Origin: Hydrangea macrophylla
Lineage: Eukaryota > Streptophyta > Magnoliopsida > Cornales > Hydrangeaceae
Direction of reading: 5' to 3'
Assembly: GCA_033977485.1 (NCBI GenBank)
Contig: CM066995.1
Span: forward strand, 45,257,736 to 45,321,735
Length of the DNA stretch: 64,000 nucleotides
A program made the translations under genes and the position numbers. Shown here piece after piece: positions 1-10,101 of this stretch; the first letter of the stretch is position 1, and the number at the start of each line of letters is the position of its first letter. The notes beneath the pieces were generated by a model. The model was not told where the DNA came from, ran no database searches, and saw nothing but the letters and a program-made list of their open reading frames with translations.

Positions 1-1496
1 AGAAGGATGCTAAAGCCCGGTTGATTCATTGGATCCTTCTTCTCCAAGAATTCGATTTGTCTATCAAGGACAAAAAGGGCGTTGAAAATGTGGTTGCCGA
101 TCACCTATCTCGTTTGACGGTAAATGTTGAGGTTGCGGACCCAACTCCTATAAGGGACGTGTTCCCCGATGAACACTTGTTCTCTATCTCCGCCTTGCCA
201 TGGTATGCCAATTTGGCAAATTACTTAGCTACGGGAGCCGTCCCTTCGCATTGGACTCCCCAAGATAGGTATAAATTCGAGGTTGAGGCACGGTCATTCT
301 TCTTCGATGACCCTTACATGTTCAAATATTGTGCCGACCAAATCATCCGCAATTGTGTTCCCAATGACGAATTCCAAAGTGTTCTCTCTTTTTGCCACGA
401 CCAAGCATGTGGTAGGCATTTCTCATCCAAAAAGACTTCGGCCAAAATCCTCCAAAGCGGATTGTATTGGCCTACTCTCTTCAAAGATGCCCACAATTAT
501 TGCAAAGCATGTCACAGATGTCAATTGCTTGGTAGTGTCACGAGGAAGAACATGATGCCGTTGAACCCAATACTTGTCATCGAAGTGTTTGATTGTTGGG
601 GAATCGACTTCATGGGCCCATTTCCTATCTCATTTGGGTATGAATACATCCTCGTCGCGGTTGATTATATTTCGAAGTGGGTTGAGGCAATTGCGAGCAA
701 GCGCAATGATCACAAAACCGTTTTAAAATTCCTTAAAGAGAACATCTTGTCTCGATTCGGAATTCCAAAGGCCATCATAAGTGACCAAGGAGTGCATTTT
801 TGCAATCATCCTTTTGAACTTCTCATGGAGAAGTATGGCATAACACATAAGACCTCAACCACTTACCATCCGCAAACAAACGGCCAAGTGGAATTGGCCA
901 ATAGAGAGATTAAAGGAATTCTAGAAAAAACGGTGAATCCGTCTAGAAAAGATTGGTCCTTGAGGCTAACCGACGCTCTTTGGGCATATCGGATAGCCTA
1001 TAAGACCAATCTCGGAATGTGTCCGTACCGTTTAGTTTACGGAAAGGCGTGTCACTTGCCGGTTGAACTTGAACACCGGGCGTTTTGGACCATAAAAAAG
1101 CTCAATTTTGACACGGATAAGGGTGGTGTCAAAAGGAAGCTTCAAATCTCGGAGCTTGAAGAAATCCGGAACGATGTGTATGAAAGCTCTAAGATCTACA
1201 AAGCACGTACCAAAGCGTTTCACGACAAACGCATAGTGCATAAGCACTTCGAACTTGAACAAAAGGTGCTTTTGTATGATTCTCGATTACACTTGTTTCC
1301 GGGAAAGTTGAAATCTAGGTGGACCGGCCCCTTTATCGTCAAAAAGGTCTATCCTCACGGTGCTATTGAAATTTTTGACCCAAAAGAGGGTAATGTGTTC
1401 AAAGTGAACGACCAACGTCTCAAGCCATTCTTGGAAGGTTTTGACTCCACGTTGGAGTCGATTCCGTTGGAAGATCCCATTTACGGGGTCGAATAG
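1..1496 (+). CDS. Athila-type pol polyprotein: RNase H C-terminus and integrase (5' partial)
   Basis: Open from the left edge (codons in frame from base 3) to the TAG at 1494-1496; about 491 residues follow the TTG at base 21. The first 30 residues are the end of RNase H and the connection, including [12 protein letters not shown]. The integrase zinc finger has His126, His133, Cys161 and Cys164. The catalytic core shows Asp196 (WGIDFMGP), Asp255 (ISDQG) and Glu291 (NGQVE), the canonical D,D(35)E spacing. Integrase inserts the element's cDNA into chromosomes. The C-terminal part is the Athila/Tat-type chromatin-facing tail, ending shortly after [12 protein letters not shown]. No frameshift or stop is seen, so this segment still looks coding, although the downstream ORF is broken. 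Clade assignment rests on residue patterns and gene order. Confidence 0.9.
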   Translation, partial: KDAKARLIHWILLLQEFDLSIKDKKGVENVVADHLSRLTVNVEVADPTPIRDVFPDEHLFSISALPWYANLANYLATGAVPSHWTPQDRYKFEVEARSFFFDDPYMFKYCADQIIRNCVPNDEFQSVLSFCHDQACGRHFSSKKTSAKILQSGLYWPTLFKDAHNYCKACHRCQLLGSVTRKNMMPLNPILVIEVFDCWGIDFMGPFPISFGYEYILVAVDYISKWVEAIASKRNDHKTVLKFLKENILSRFGIPKAIISDQGVHFCNHPFELLMEKYGITHKTSTTYHPQTNGQVELANREIKGILEKTVNPSRKDWSLRLTDALWAYRIAYKTNLGMCPYRLVYGKACHLPVELEHRAFWTIKKLNFDTDKGGVKRKLQISELEEIRNDVYESSKIYKARTKAFHDKRIVHKHFELEQKVLLYDSRLHLFPGKLKSRWTGPFIVKKVYPHGAIEIFDPKEGNVFKVNDQRLKPFLEGFDSTLESIPLEDPIYGVE

Positions 1497-1519
1497 ACAT
1501 GCGTGATATCTCCTTTTTG

Positions 1520-1537
1520 TGCCGAGTATGCTCGGCA
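1520..1537 (+). other. Perfect stem-loop just after the pol stop
   Basis: TGCCGAG-TATG-CTCGGCA forms a 7-bp perfect stem with a 4-nt loop, 24 bp after the pol stop codon, and is followed by a T-rich stretch. It could structure the retroelement RNA between pol and the second ORF. Function is inferred only. Confidence 0.5.
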
Positions 1538-1708
1538 TTTTCTTTTGCTTTGTAGAGCCATCGATCATATCCTTGCTCTAAGTGTGCGTTTGCACCCACC
1601 CACGCATCCCTCAGCGTCGTCGACGCGGGATTAAAAAAAAAAGAGAAAAAAATTGGTTGGTGTGTTGATTGCCCCTCCCTTGTCTTAAATTGATTTTCTG
1701 GCAGAGGG

Positions 1709-1814
1709 GCATTCGACAGGTCGAATTGCCCCGTTTGACCTAGTATTGCTCCTTTTAGCTTTATGGCAGAGAGGCATTCGACCAGTCGAATTGCCCCGCT
1801 CGACCGGTCGAATG
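1709..1814 (+). repeat. Palindrome array, class CCGG, internal to element 1
   Basis: Palindromic copies lie at 1711-1726 (central base altered), 1776-1791 and 1799-1813, plus a half site near 1734. They are variants of TTCGACCGGTCGAA. The first two are embedded in a longer arm, GGGGCA or GAGGCA on the left and TTGCCCC on the right, giving an extended inverted repeat. The array sits directly upstream of a TATA-like sequence and the second ORF. The same block occurs in this element's own 3' LTR and in the unrelated LARD LTRs at 52.6 and 58.2 kb. Confidence 0.85.
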
Positions 1815-1825
1815 ACCCGCGGGCT

Positions 1826-2258
1826 GTTTATATTTTCTTTCTTTCCTCTTCTTCTTCATTTCTCTTCCAACTCTCTCCTGAGACCATCCTCTCTCCCCTC
1901 TCCGGCGATTTTTCCTCTCCTTCCACCACACACCACCATCCATCCACCCCACACCACCACATATCAACACCACCTCCACCAATCTTCCTCCCCCATTCCC
2001 CCCCCCCCCCCCCATCTGCGCTCTCTCTATCTCTCTCACTCTCTCACCCAACATTTCCCTCCCAATCTGACCACCCTCCATCTTTCTCTTTCCCTCCACC
2101 AGCCACCACAAACCACCAGCACATCAGTCGCCCACCACCACTCCCCACCATTCCCCCTTTTCCGAAACCCTAACTCTCCCTAACCTCCACCACACACCAC
2201 CAATCCCTATTTCCCCAAACCCTAACCCTCACATACCACCACCCAATCAAGGCTTACG
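1826..2258 (+). promoter_or_regulatory. Putative internal promoter and pyrimidine-rich leader of the second ORF
   Basis: A TATA-like TTTATATTTT (1828-1837) lies about 15 bp after the palindrome array. About 420 bp of almost pure C/T/A leader follow, with a run of C near 1999-2014 and CT repeats at 2022-2047. Two AAACCCTAA boxes (near 2165 and 2218) occur just before the ATG at 2259. The leader is formally open in two frames, but both products are low-complexity Pro/Ser/His and are not called as genes. Promoter activity is inferred from the layout, which repeats in the copia element at 10.5-11.1 kb. Confidence 0.5.
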
Positions 2259-3263
2259 ATGACAAAGCCCAAGGTCACCGGCGTCCCTCGCCCATTGGAC
2301 CCAAAGCCTCGCCCTTTCGGCGGTTTTCGATCCAGAGAAACCAAGGATTGGCATGACGCCTACTTCTCCACCCGAGTGGTCCTTAAGGAGCGCTCCATTA
2401 ACCTCATCGCCTTTCCCAATTCGGTGAGAGAAGCCTTCGAGCCCCGTGGTTGGGGCGATTACGTGGCTATTGAGCACCACGTCAATGAGGAGATGGTCCG
2501 GGAGTTCTATTCCAGTCTCATCCCGGATCCCGACTCTCAGCATGCCTTCTTTGCGTACGTGCGAGGTAGGCGGTTCACCATCACCCTGCACACTCTTGCC
2601 CGATTTATGGGCATGCCTGAGGAGCCCGACACCGTTGCTCCTTACCCGACCATTGCCTCCTTGCCACCACCTCCCATTGTCTACCGGTCTCTCACCGACC
2701 GCGAGCACGATTGGTCTGGCGTCCAGTTGCCAGCTAGTGCTTTGACCAGGGCCTACGTTGATTTGCACATTGTGGTGCGCCAAACTCTATTGCTCACCAC
2801 GCACAAGGCCACCCTCGGCCACTACTATGCCGCCCACTTGGCCGCTCTTGGCACCGCGGACGCTTTCTCCCTGCCGAGGCTCGTTCTCGAAGTCATGTAT
2901 AATGCCTCGGCCAAGACTACGGTGTCCAATAGTCTCCCCTACGGCTCCCTTGTCACTCGGCTCTGCCTCTCAGAGGGGGCAAAGCCTAAGCCAGACGATC
3001 ACCTCATATCCATCAAGGATCCCTTAGGTGCGGTGTCTCTGGCCAAATCCAAGAGCGCTTTTCAGGCTCAGGCCCGCAAGAGGCAGCGAGCCGCATAGCA
3101 GGCGGCCGAGGGTGATGTCCCGGCTGAAGGAGATACCCCGCCTGAGGGAGATGTGCCCCAGGTTCAGGAGGAGGACGTTGACATTCAGTAGCCTATTCCC
3201 GCTCCTACAGCTGCTCCTGACTTTGCTCGTCTGGAGCACCTCCTGCTGGAGACTCAGGGTGAG
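2259..3263 (+). pseudogene. Second ORF of element 1, 5' part: plant 'Transposase_32'-like protein
   Basis: Starts at ATG 2259 after the pyrimidine leader; the N-terminus is basic and proline-rich (MTKPKVTGVPRP). The core carries the pattern RGW...(20 residues)...MVREFYSSL...AYVRGRRF, typical of the 'putative plant transposon protein' (Transposase_32) domain found in the env-like position of plant LTR elements; its biochemical role is unknown. An in-frame TAG at 3096-3098 ends the 279-aa open part; a second follows at 3189-3191. Both read as CAG to TAG changes, as expected from deamination of methylated cytosine in a CHG site. Beyond the stops the frame remains protein-like until a solo LTR interrupts it after base 3263. 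The rest resumes at 6235. Confidence 0.75.
3259..3263 (+). repeat. Target-site duplication GTGAG, left copy
   Basis: GTGAG directly precedes the TG start of the solo LTR and is repeated exactly at 6230-6234 after its CA end. Confidence 0.9.
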
Positions 3264-3523
3264 TGTAGACACCCCAATTTTGACCAACCGTCAAATTTAG
3301 GAGAGTGTCGCCTCCGTATCCGATGATAACAAGGACCGAAAGATTCGAAGTATTCCAAGCTCTTCAGAAAGTTCTCTAAAACACGGTAAAATTTCACAGA
3401 AAAGAGAAAATATCAGGTTTTTAAGAGAATTCAGGTATAAAACACAATTTTCGGAAAAAATCCTCAAGAATCATTTGCTTTGGAAAAAAAGAAAAATCTA
3501 AAAGAGGGAATCTTAGCTAAAAA

Positions 3524-3848
3524 CGGCACACGGCGGACTTCCGCGGCACTCACTGAGTGCCGCACGGCAGTCATAGAGTGCCGGGCCGGCATTCACCAAG
3601 TGCCGCCAGCAATTTCTGACTGCCGTTCACTTTTAAAGTCTGTATTTTGCAGAGCAATACGTATGCGTATGCGAATAAGAACAAAAAAAACTGATAAAGT
3701 AAGACTGACAAAAACGCGGCAATCCATTAATTGCCACGACATTTGATGAATGCCGCGCAGCAGTCGCGTAGTGCCGCGACGGCAGTCATGAACTGCCGCG
3801 GTGGCATTCACGGACTGCCGCGACAGTTTCTGGACTGCCGCGCTGGAC
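3524..3848 (+). repeat. Array of imperfect hairpins (CGGCA..TGCCG class) upstream of a TATA box
   Basis: Two blocks (3524-3625 and 3715-3848) contain at least eight inverted units with CGGCA on the left and TGCCG on the right around 9-11 bases. Examples are CGGCACTCACTGAGTGCCG, an essentially perfect stem, and CGGCAGTCATGAACTGCCG. They are GC-rich islands in an AT-rich LTR and end about 105 bp upstream of the TATA box at 3952. This parallels the TCGA-type palindrome arrays of the other elements but uses a different sequence. Confidence 0.75.
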
Positions 3849-3951
3849 AGTAGTCTGCCTAATTTCAGAAAGTACACATTGTACCACCAAATGAGAGAAT
3901 TACACCTATTTTTTGCTCCGAAATTCACCAAAAATACCTGGTAATTTTGCC

Positions 3952-3958
3952 TATAAAA
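3952..3958 (+). promoter_or_regulatory. TATA box of the Tat-like solo LTR
   Basis: TATAAAA lies in U3, downstream of the hairpin array and upstream of a purine-rich then A-rich presumed R region. It is a good match to a plant TATA box; activity is inferred. Confidence 0.6.
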
Positions 3959-6229
3959 GAGAAGGGATCTTCCTTGGGGGGAAGAAGAAAAAGAAAAAAA
4001 AAAACAACAAGAGCTACCCACTACATACAACATCCATCACTTCACCAACATTTTTTGGGAGAAAAGAGAGTTGATAGAACTAGAAGAGCTTGGAAGATCT
4101 TCAAAGAAAAGAAAACTTTGAGGATAATTTGGAGGTGATCCTCTAACCATAGATTATTCATATACTCTCTTCTTCTTTTGGATCTCTAATCCTAAAACCT
4201 CTTGCTATTCTCTTTATTTGTCAAGCAAGCTTAGGAGTCTCTATTTCTAATTCTTCCTTCCTTTTTTTGTATGTGTTCTCCTCTTGAGAGTCTTGGAGAT
4301 CTTCAATATCTCTTTTGATCTCTTGAGTATGATCCTTTGAACCTCATGTAAAGCTTATACTCTACATGAGAGTCAAAATTTGATCATCACTTTGTTTCAT
4401 ATAGGTGGATCCAAGTCCATGCTCATGACTTGGATCCTCTAAACTTAGTATCCAATGAAGTCATTTTTTTTCTCTTGAAACTTAGGAGCATTAGTCATGT
4501 CTTTATCTCCCATGACCATCAAATGGTAGGAGTAATAAGTTTGAATTCAAGCTTTGGTCTATAAAGTTGGGAGCTCATTGTTTGGAATTTTGAGAAGTTC
4601 ATTTCATACTTCATCAAATCCATAAGTATAAAGTGATTTTTAGTCTTCAAGGATCATCAAATGGTAGAAAAAGTAGTTTGGATTAATCTCAACTTCATGT
4701 TTTAATAGTTGAGGTTAACCAACAAAGTTGAACTAACAAAATAAAAACAGTGAGTTCACGAACTGTTTTTGATCAAAGATTTTTAGTTCAAAATCTAACC
4801 GTTGAAATCAAGTGAAACCAACGGGAAAGTGTCAATAACACATCGTTTTACCACTGCAATTTTTGTTTTGAGGTGGTTTTATGTTTAGAAAGGTTTGATC
4901 ATGGGTTTTGTGAGACAACCACAATCTGTCCAGAATTTCAGAATAGTTTCAGAACAGCAAACCGGTTTTAAAATTGATAGATCAGAGCTCTAACCAAGTT
5001 TTCATGACCTCTAATAATTTTTTATAAGAACCGTAATGTATTATGAAGGTTCCCTAAAAAGAATGAAGCAATTCGGATTTGTTTGCTATTTTTAAAAAAT
5101 CATACAAGATCTCTGGACGGAGAGTTGTAAAATGCTGAGTGATGCCTAGTGTTTTCCACATTCCCGGAGATCTAACCGTTCAAACCTTGATTTTCTTTCT
5201 GGGTTAGAAACTAGACTCACATAGCCATAACATATCCAAAAATCATTAAGACCCAACCGTTGGAAGTATTTTATTTCTTTTTTTCAAGATCTGGTCTGCT
5301 CTCTGTAATTCGTAAAAAACTGCTACTGTTTTTGCCTAATCTTATTTATTTCAACTCAAATGGTTCCCTAATGTCTTGAGATTCAAATCATGTTTTGAAT
5401 AATGATAATTTAGCTTAAATCCGGAGGTTAAGTGATCCAAATTAGTGAATAAATCCATGTTTCATTCTTGTTCACATTCACTCATCCATGTTCATCTAAT
5501 GCCCATGATTAGAAATAGGTATTGAATAAAGTTGGGTTTTATGCTTGTTAGATCTAAGCTAGGGAATTAGGATTGATTATTTGACATCATATTATTATGT
5601 GAAGCATGTGGACTAATCTTTGTTTTGTAGCGCATTTGAGGTACAATTTCTCATCTCCCTTCTAGTTTATTTCATTCCTTGATTTTATTGATTTTTTAAC
5701 CTCATGCGCGACACCTTAGAATTAGGAGCGTGCCTTATATGTATATATGATTAGAGACTTTTTTCTTAGGATTTTCTTTTGTTTGTATGCATCGCACGTT
5801 TAAATATCGCTGCTGGATCCCAGGTAAGTTCTCTTGTTCCTTATTGCATATCATATTGCTTGTTACTTGAAATATGTGATTTATGAATGATATTTTGGCC
5901 ATTAGCAATTTTACACCCTTTGGGCATGTTTTTGTGATGTATACGTATATATGTATTAGTTGAGGGCATGCTTAGATTAATAAATTTGATTAAAAGGATG
6001 TTGAGTAGGGGCCTATCGCAAGATAGGGTGAGAGAGGGTGTTTTAGTCCGACGGGCTCCTTCCTCTCTCATTCCATAATCCCCGGACCTAGTTAATCTCT
6101 GGTTTCTAAAAGATCAGTTTGCTTTTAAAATGGTTTCTTAATTCTCCTTTTAAAAATTAAGTGGCGACTCATTTGTTTTTTTGAATTTGATTTTGAAAAG
6201 CTGTGAGTAAGAAAAATGCGATATCCACA

Positions 6230-6234
6230 GTGAG
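6230..6234 (+). repeat. Target-site duplication GTGAG, right copy
   Basis: Exact copy of 3259-3263, immediately after the CA terminus of the solo LTR. Confidence 0.9.
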
Positions 6235-6420
6235 CTCAGGGAGACGAGAGCTGAGATGATGGAGATGGAGGCCCGAGTCATGTCTCGTTTTGACTTGCTT
6301 CAGGCCAGTTTGGAGATGGCTGCGGCCCAGCAGGTTGAGAGGGAGGAGCTGCAGTTCAGGGCACTTATGGGTGCTATTGCACGTGCGGGCGGTGCTGGTC
6401 CCTTCGCACCGCCACCTTAG
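6235..6420 (+). pseudogene. Second ORF of element 1, 3' part
   Basis: Reading on in the frame of base 3261 from 6235 gives 61 sense codons up to the TAG at 6418-6420. The segment is rich in Glu, Met, Arg, Ala and Gln (a likely helical or coiled-coil stretch such as MMEMEARVMSRF) and ends in a Gly/Ala/Pro tail. It follows a Glu/Pro-rich linker on the left side of the solo LTR, so the whole protein would have been a folded plant-transposon domain, an acidic linker and a helical C-terminus. It is separated from its 5' part by the 2,966-bp insertion and lies behind two stop codons, so no intact product is expected. Confidence 0.7.
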
Positions 6421-8536
6421 AGCCGTTTCTGCTGCTTACCGACTTTTTGGCGCTTTCTCGACTAGCAGCGAGCTCACTTGGCTACACCTCTGTAGTTGCT
6501 AGATTTTAGTTTTATGTCGGTTTTTCGGGTTTTTGATGTTTAGATCCATGTTGGCCGCTTAGTTTCGTTATTTTCTTTTTGTTTTTTGTTCCTTCGGCGC
6601 CGTTTAGGCATTTTATGTACTTCTGTAACTTATGCTGTTTTTATTTAATGAAAGTTCATGTTCTCTTTATTTCTTGCATTCTTTTCTACTTTGATATGCT
6701 TGGTAGTGTTGACTTGTGCAGGATCATCTCTTTTGAGTTTTACAGGGATTGCCCAACTGGTGACATAGTCCCCTCTCTCTTGTCCCTTTTGATTATTCGA
6801 TGCTCATACATTGTGGACAACGCATGGATCTAGTAGGGGGGTGTGCTAGTCGCTAATCTTTCTTTTTTTAACCTCATTGTTTCTTGCCAAGTGGCACTTT
6901 AAGCATGTTTTTCTTAAAAAAAAAAACTTTTACTCCTTTTTCTTTTTCTTGGACTCTTGATCCACGCCTCTTATGATTGTGGTATAGTTGCTCATTCAAA
7001 GTGCCGAGCGGTAACGCCTATCTTGACTTTTTCTTGTGTTCTTAGCTTGTGACACTCGTTGAACCCCACAAGTCCTAGAACTATCCTGATTATTGTGCAC
7101 TTCATGAATTTCAAATCTTGGACTATTGGTGCGTGTTGCTCAACGCTTGTTACAGGATGATGTTTAATGCATTTATAATCCGCGTATCGATTGAAATACT
7201 TGTGGAGACTTGAACCTTGTAAGATTTTGAGCCATCCTCCAATTTTGAGCGTTACTTACAATTCTCTTTTCGTTGAAAAGTGTTTTAAAGCCGTTGATGA
7301 TCTCATCTTCTTGTTTGATCATGCATTAGAGGATCGTCATGTGAATTTATAAACTTGTACCTGCTTGTCATTTTAGTGGAGAACAATGAATTGTAATGCA
7401 CCAAGGAAATGATTTTAGGTCACATCTCCCACCACTTTCTCGTACCCCTTCCGCATACACCTTCTTTACATCAGCCCATCAGCCCATCACTCCATCACTC
7501 TCTACTTTCACCATTTCTAGTGTTTAAAGTTTGTTCTTGGAAGATTGTTCGCATAAGGATGTTGTGTTAAAATCTAAAAGGATTGAGTCATGATTATGAA
7601 TGAGGGTACTGAAGCAAGAAAAGAAAAAGAAAAGCTCAAGTAAAGAAGAGAAGTATAAAAAAAAAATAGTACTCCTCCATTGTACCTCATTGTTTTGCTT
7701 TATCATTTTTTGACTCTCCCCTAGTATTGTGAGCCCGTGTGCGAATCCTTTAGTCCGAGAGTACTCCCTAAACACTTCTCGACCCCATTTCCGGATATCT
7801 CACCACCCCGTTTCACTTCTTGACCTTACCCAGTCCTAATTGATCCTTGGTATTACGATTCAGAGTTTGAGGCGAATGTGTCAAGCAGTTAAAGCTTTAT
7901 TTTCACGACCTCCAATGCATGGTATCTTTCATGAGATTCATTTTACCCGTTTTGCATAAGATTAACGTTCTTCACACATAACATGTGTGTGGCTCTACAT
8001 TCCATTTCCATTACTCCTTGCCCGCATGTCTTGAGAGTGTCACCCATTCCGAGAGATTCATTTCTGAGGGTTTCACCGGTGAGAATTCCGTTGAAGCGTG
8101 ATTTCAATCGATATTTGGATTAGAATGCATTGCACCGTGCCGATACTTGTGGGCATGCAACCTTTACCACGAACGTTCGAGAGTTGGAATAAATGAAGTT
8201 TTCAAATACCCTTGATAGTTTGGGGACTTTTGGAAACTTGAGTGTCACTTTGCCAAAATCCATTGAAAACCTCTTGATTTATGTTGAGCTTTGTGCACTT
8301 CGGTTCGTTGGCAGCTCTTGAGGAAGCGTATGTTTGTGGGTATCATTCTGAGAACCCTCCGGAGACAAAACTCCGCCTCTAGGAGTAACCTAGATGTTTA
8401 ACGGCTTATTGCAATGGCTCAATGCAACCGTGCTCCCCACGAAAGCGGATTATCTTTACAGTTTTTAAATAAAGTGTGTAATTTTTGTCCTTAGAGCTTT
8501 CTCTTCTCCGCTTAATTGCTAGAGACTAGCAATGTG
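6421..8536 (+). other. 3' noncoding region of element 1
   Basis: About 2.1 kb with no credible ORF. Notable parts: an internal copy of the polypurine tract at 6830-6845; an A/G-rich stretch near 7607-7668; and a block at 8351-8452 that resembles 25017-25120 in the second Athila-like element, suggesting a conserved RNA signal near the 3' LTR. Confidence 0.7.
6830..6845 (+). other. Internal second polypurine-tract-like site
   Basis: CTAGTAGGGGGGTGTG is identical to the 16 bases at 8537-8552 spanning the polypurine tract and LTR boundary, 1.7 kb upstream of it. It could act as a second plus-strand primer or mark an old LTR edge. Confidence 0.55.
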
Positions 8537-8550
8537 CTAGTAGGGGGGTG
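8537..8550 (+). other. Polypurine tract of element 1
   Basis: A purine tract ending in six Gs directly precedes the LTR start TGATTC. The second Athila-like element has the same arrangement (GGGGGGTG then TGATTCGAGG), which fixes the LTR boundary here at 8551. Confidence 0.75.
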
Positions 8551-8958
8551 TGATTCATCACTTAATTTGCATGCCTTTTGATTCATTGTTGTGCAAAATT
8601 CCACTCTTGGAGCCTCTAAGTACATTATTTACACACTCTTCTTGCATAACCCTCTTTTTTTCTATTTAAATCTTTTACACGGGTTATTATAGTGTTTTGC
8701 AGGTCTTTTTGATGATCCAAGTCGGGAGGCAAAGCCTCGGTTGAAGATCTCGTCCATTGCGGCCACTTCTCTCTCGCTTTTGGACTCCAAGACCACATGT
8801 TTGGAGATGGATCGTAACTTGGTAAAGCTAGCTCTGCGAGTCTTCTTCGCGTAGCCGTGAATTTCACCTCAATCAAAGGCCGGAGCGAGGAGTTATGGCA
8901 ATATTAGTGATCAGTGTGCAAACTTGTTGAAAAGCAGTGAAGATTCAAGGTAGAGGGG

Positions 8959-9069
8959 TATTCGACCGGTCGACTTGCCCCATTCGACCGGTCCACTTTG
9001 GGTGTTCTTTTATAACAATCATGCAGAGGGGCATTCGACCGGTCGAATAGCCCAGTTCGACCGGTCGAA
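8959..9069 (+). repeat. Palindrome array, class CCGG, in the 3' LTR of element 1
   Basis: Four copies of TTCGACCGGTCGAA or close variants, at 8961-8974, 8982-8994, 9033-9048 and 9056-9069. The third and fourth sit in the frame GCAGAGGGGCA..TAGCCC..TGACCC. The array ends about 54 bp upstream of the LTR TATA box. Deviations are mostly at CpG, as expected for methylated DNA. Confidence 0.85.
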
Positions 9070-9122
9070 TGACCCTGTTTCTGCATTCTTTGTTTTACAA
9101 GTTTGCCACTCCGAGGATTTTG

Positions 9123-9130
9123 TATAAATA
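9123..9130 (+). promoter_or_regulatory. TATA box of the element 1 LTR
   Basis: TATAAATA lies 54 bp after the last palindrome, in a GC-balanced stretch typical of LTR promoters. Confidence 0.65.
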
Positions 9131-10101
9131 CCCCATTATAACTCGTTTTTGGGGGCTTGACCTAGTTTTACAGCAGCTTAGACTCTCTCTCCTAACTCTC
9201 TTGTATTTCTTTAGGAGTTCTTGTTACTTTGTTCATAGATTAGCTAGATTTAGGTCTTGTAAGTGGGATTGTGAGAGATTCTTCAACTTACAAGCTTGGT
9301 TTCTTCTTTTGGAGCATTCAATGAAGCTATTTATTGGATTTTCTCTTTCTTGAAGCTATTGATTGTATTAATGGTAATGTCTTCCTACTCATTTAATGTT
9401 TCTATTAATGTTTTCATAGTTAAATCCATGTGTAGCTAGTTTTCTAGGTTAGGGGTCATGAACCCACCTATGGATCCTTGTGTTTCTTGAAAGTCTAACG
9501 GTTTTGGATCTTCTTGAGTGATTGAAAAGTGTTGGGTTTGTAATATGTTTGTTTCTTTACCTCCATTGTCATGCAATGGAGGTCATTGAATCTATATTAC
9601 CAATCCAACATTTGCCCTTAGTTCCCTCAAGCTTTCATCTTTCATAGTGGGGTTGACATCCCACATGTTTGATCGTTGGCTTCCAAGGAACTTTGTTCAC
9701 TTGAGAAGTTCCCTCCAAACCCCTAAGACTTATCCTTTTGTGACCCAAGGTTGGTATCATGACCCCTAGCCCTTTTTCCTCTGTCGTAAAACAACTCGTT
9801 ATTCTAACTTGCTTGTTATAGTTAATTCGTGCCTGTCGTTTAATTAGTTAACTTAATTAGCTACCGTTTTACCTTAGTTTTACTCGTATGATTAGTTTTA
9901 GGTTTAGAGTTAGATACCCTCAAAACAATCACCTTTTCTTTCTTTTTGGATACGGTAGTAGTGTATTCGTGTCTTGGAACTATAATCTTCCGGTCTAGTC
10001 CCCGTGGAAATCGACCTCATACCTACCCGAGTATTACTTGTTACGATTGATTTGCACTTGAATCATACATATCTCGAGAGCGAACAATAAGACGGCAAGC
10101 A

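Larger units (their letters stand above)
3264..6229 (+). mobile_element. Solo LTR, Tat/Ogre-like, 2,966 bp
   Basis: Begins TGTAGACACCCCAATTTTGA and ends GATATCCACA. It has TG/CA termini and a perfect 5-bp target duplication (GTGAG), and lacks any coding ORF, primer site or second LTR inside. The start sequence and the GGCGACTC block about 60 bp from the end (near 6164) are characteristic of Tat-lineage LTRs. A TATA box (TATAAAA, 3952-3958) marks the U3/R boundary. It splits the second ORF of element 1 in the same orientation. Precise removal with one target copy restores the reading frame, so it inserted after element 1 and then lost its interior by LTR-LTR recombination. Confidence 0.88.
1..10101 (+). 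mobile_element. Athila-type Ty3 retrotransposon, 5' part outside the window (element 1)
   Basis: The window opens inside the pol gene. In order it holds the RNase H end and integrase (1-1496), a palindrome/TATA/leader block (1700-2258), a second ORF (2259-6420, split by a solo LTR), about 2.1 kb of 3' noncoding DNA, a polypurine tract at 8537-8550 and a 3' LTR (8551-10101). This order, with an ORF in the env-like position and a G-rich polypurine tract, is the Athila arrangement. The 5' LTR, gag, protease and reverse transcriptase would lie upstream, so the target duplication cannot be checked. Its right end abuts a decayed copia ORF, so it probably inserted into that older element. Confidence 0.85.
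8551..10101 (+). mobile_element. 3' LTR of element 1 (about 1,550 bp)
   Basis: Starts TGATTCATCACTTAATTTGC after the polypurine tract and probably ends GACGGCAAGCA at 10101, since Athila-like LTRs end in CA. It contains a palindrome array (8959-9069) and a TATA box (9123-9130). The stretch near 9990-10060, including GAAATCGACCT and TATTACTTG, matches the U5 end of the second Athila-like element in position and partly in sequence. The right boundary is inferred because the partner LTR is outside the window. Confidence 0.75.

Noticed and set aside
1746..2183. 145-aa Pro/Ser/His-rich reading frame and its overlapping partner
   Set aside because: It is pure pyrimidine-leader sequence, open in several frames at once, with no domain; better explained as the leader of the next ORF.
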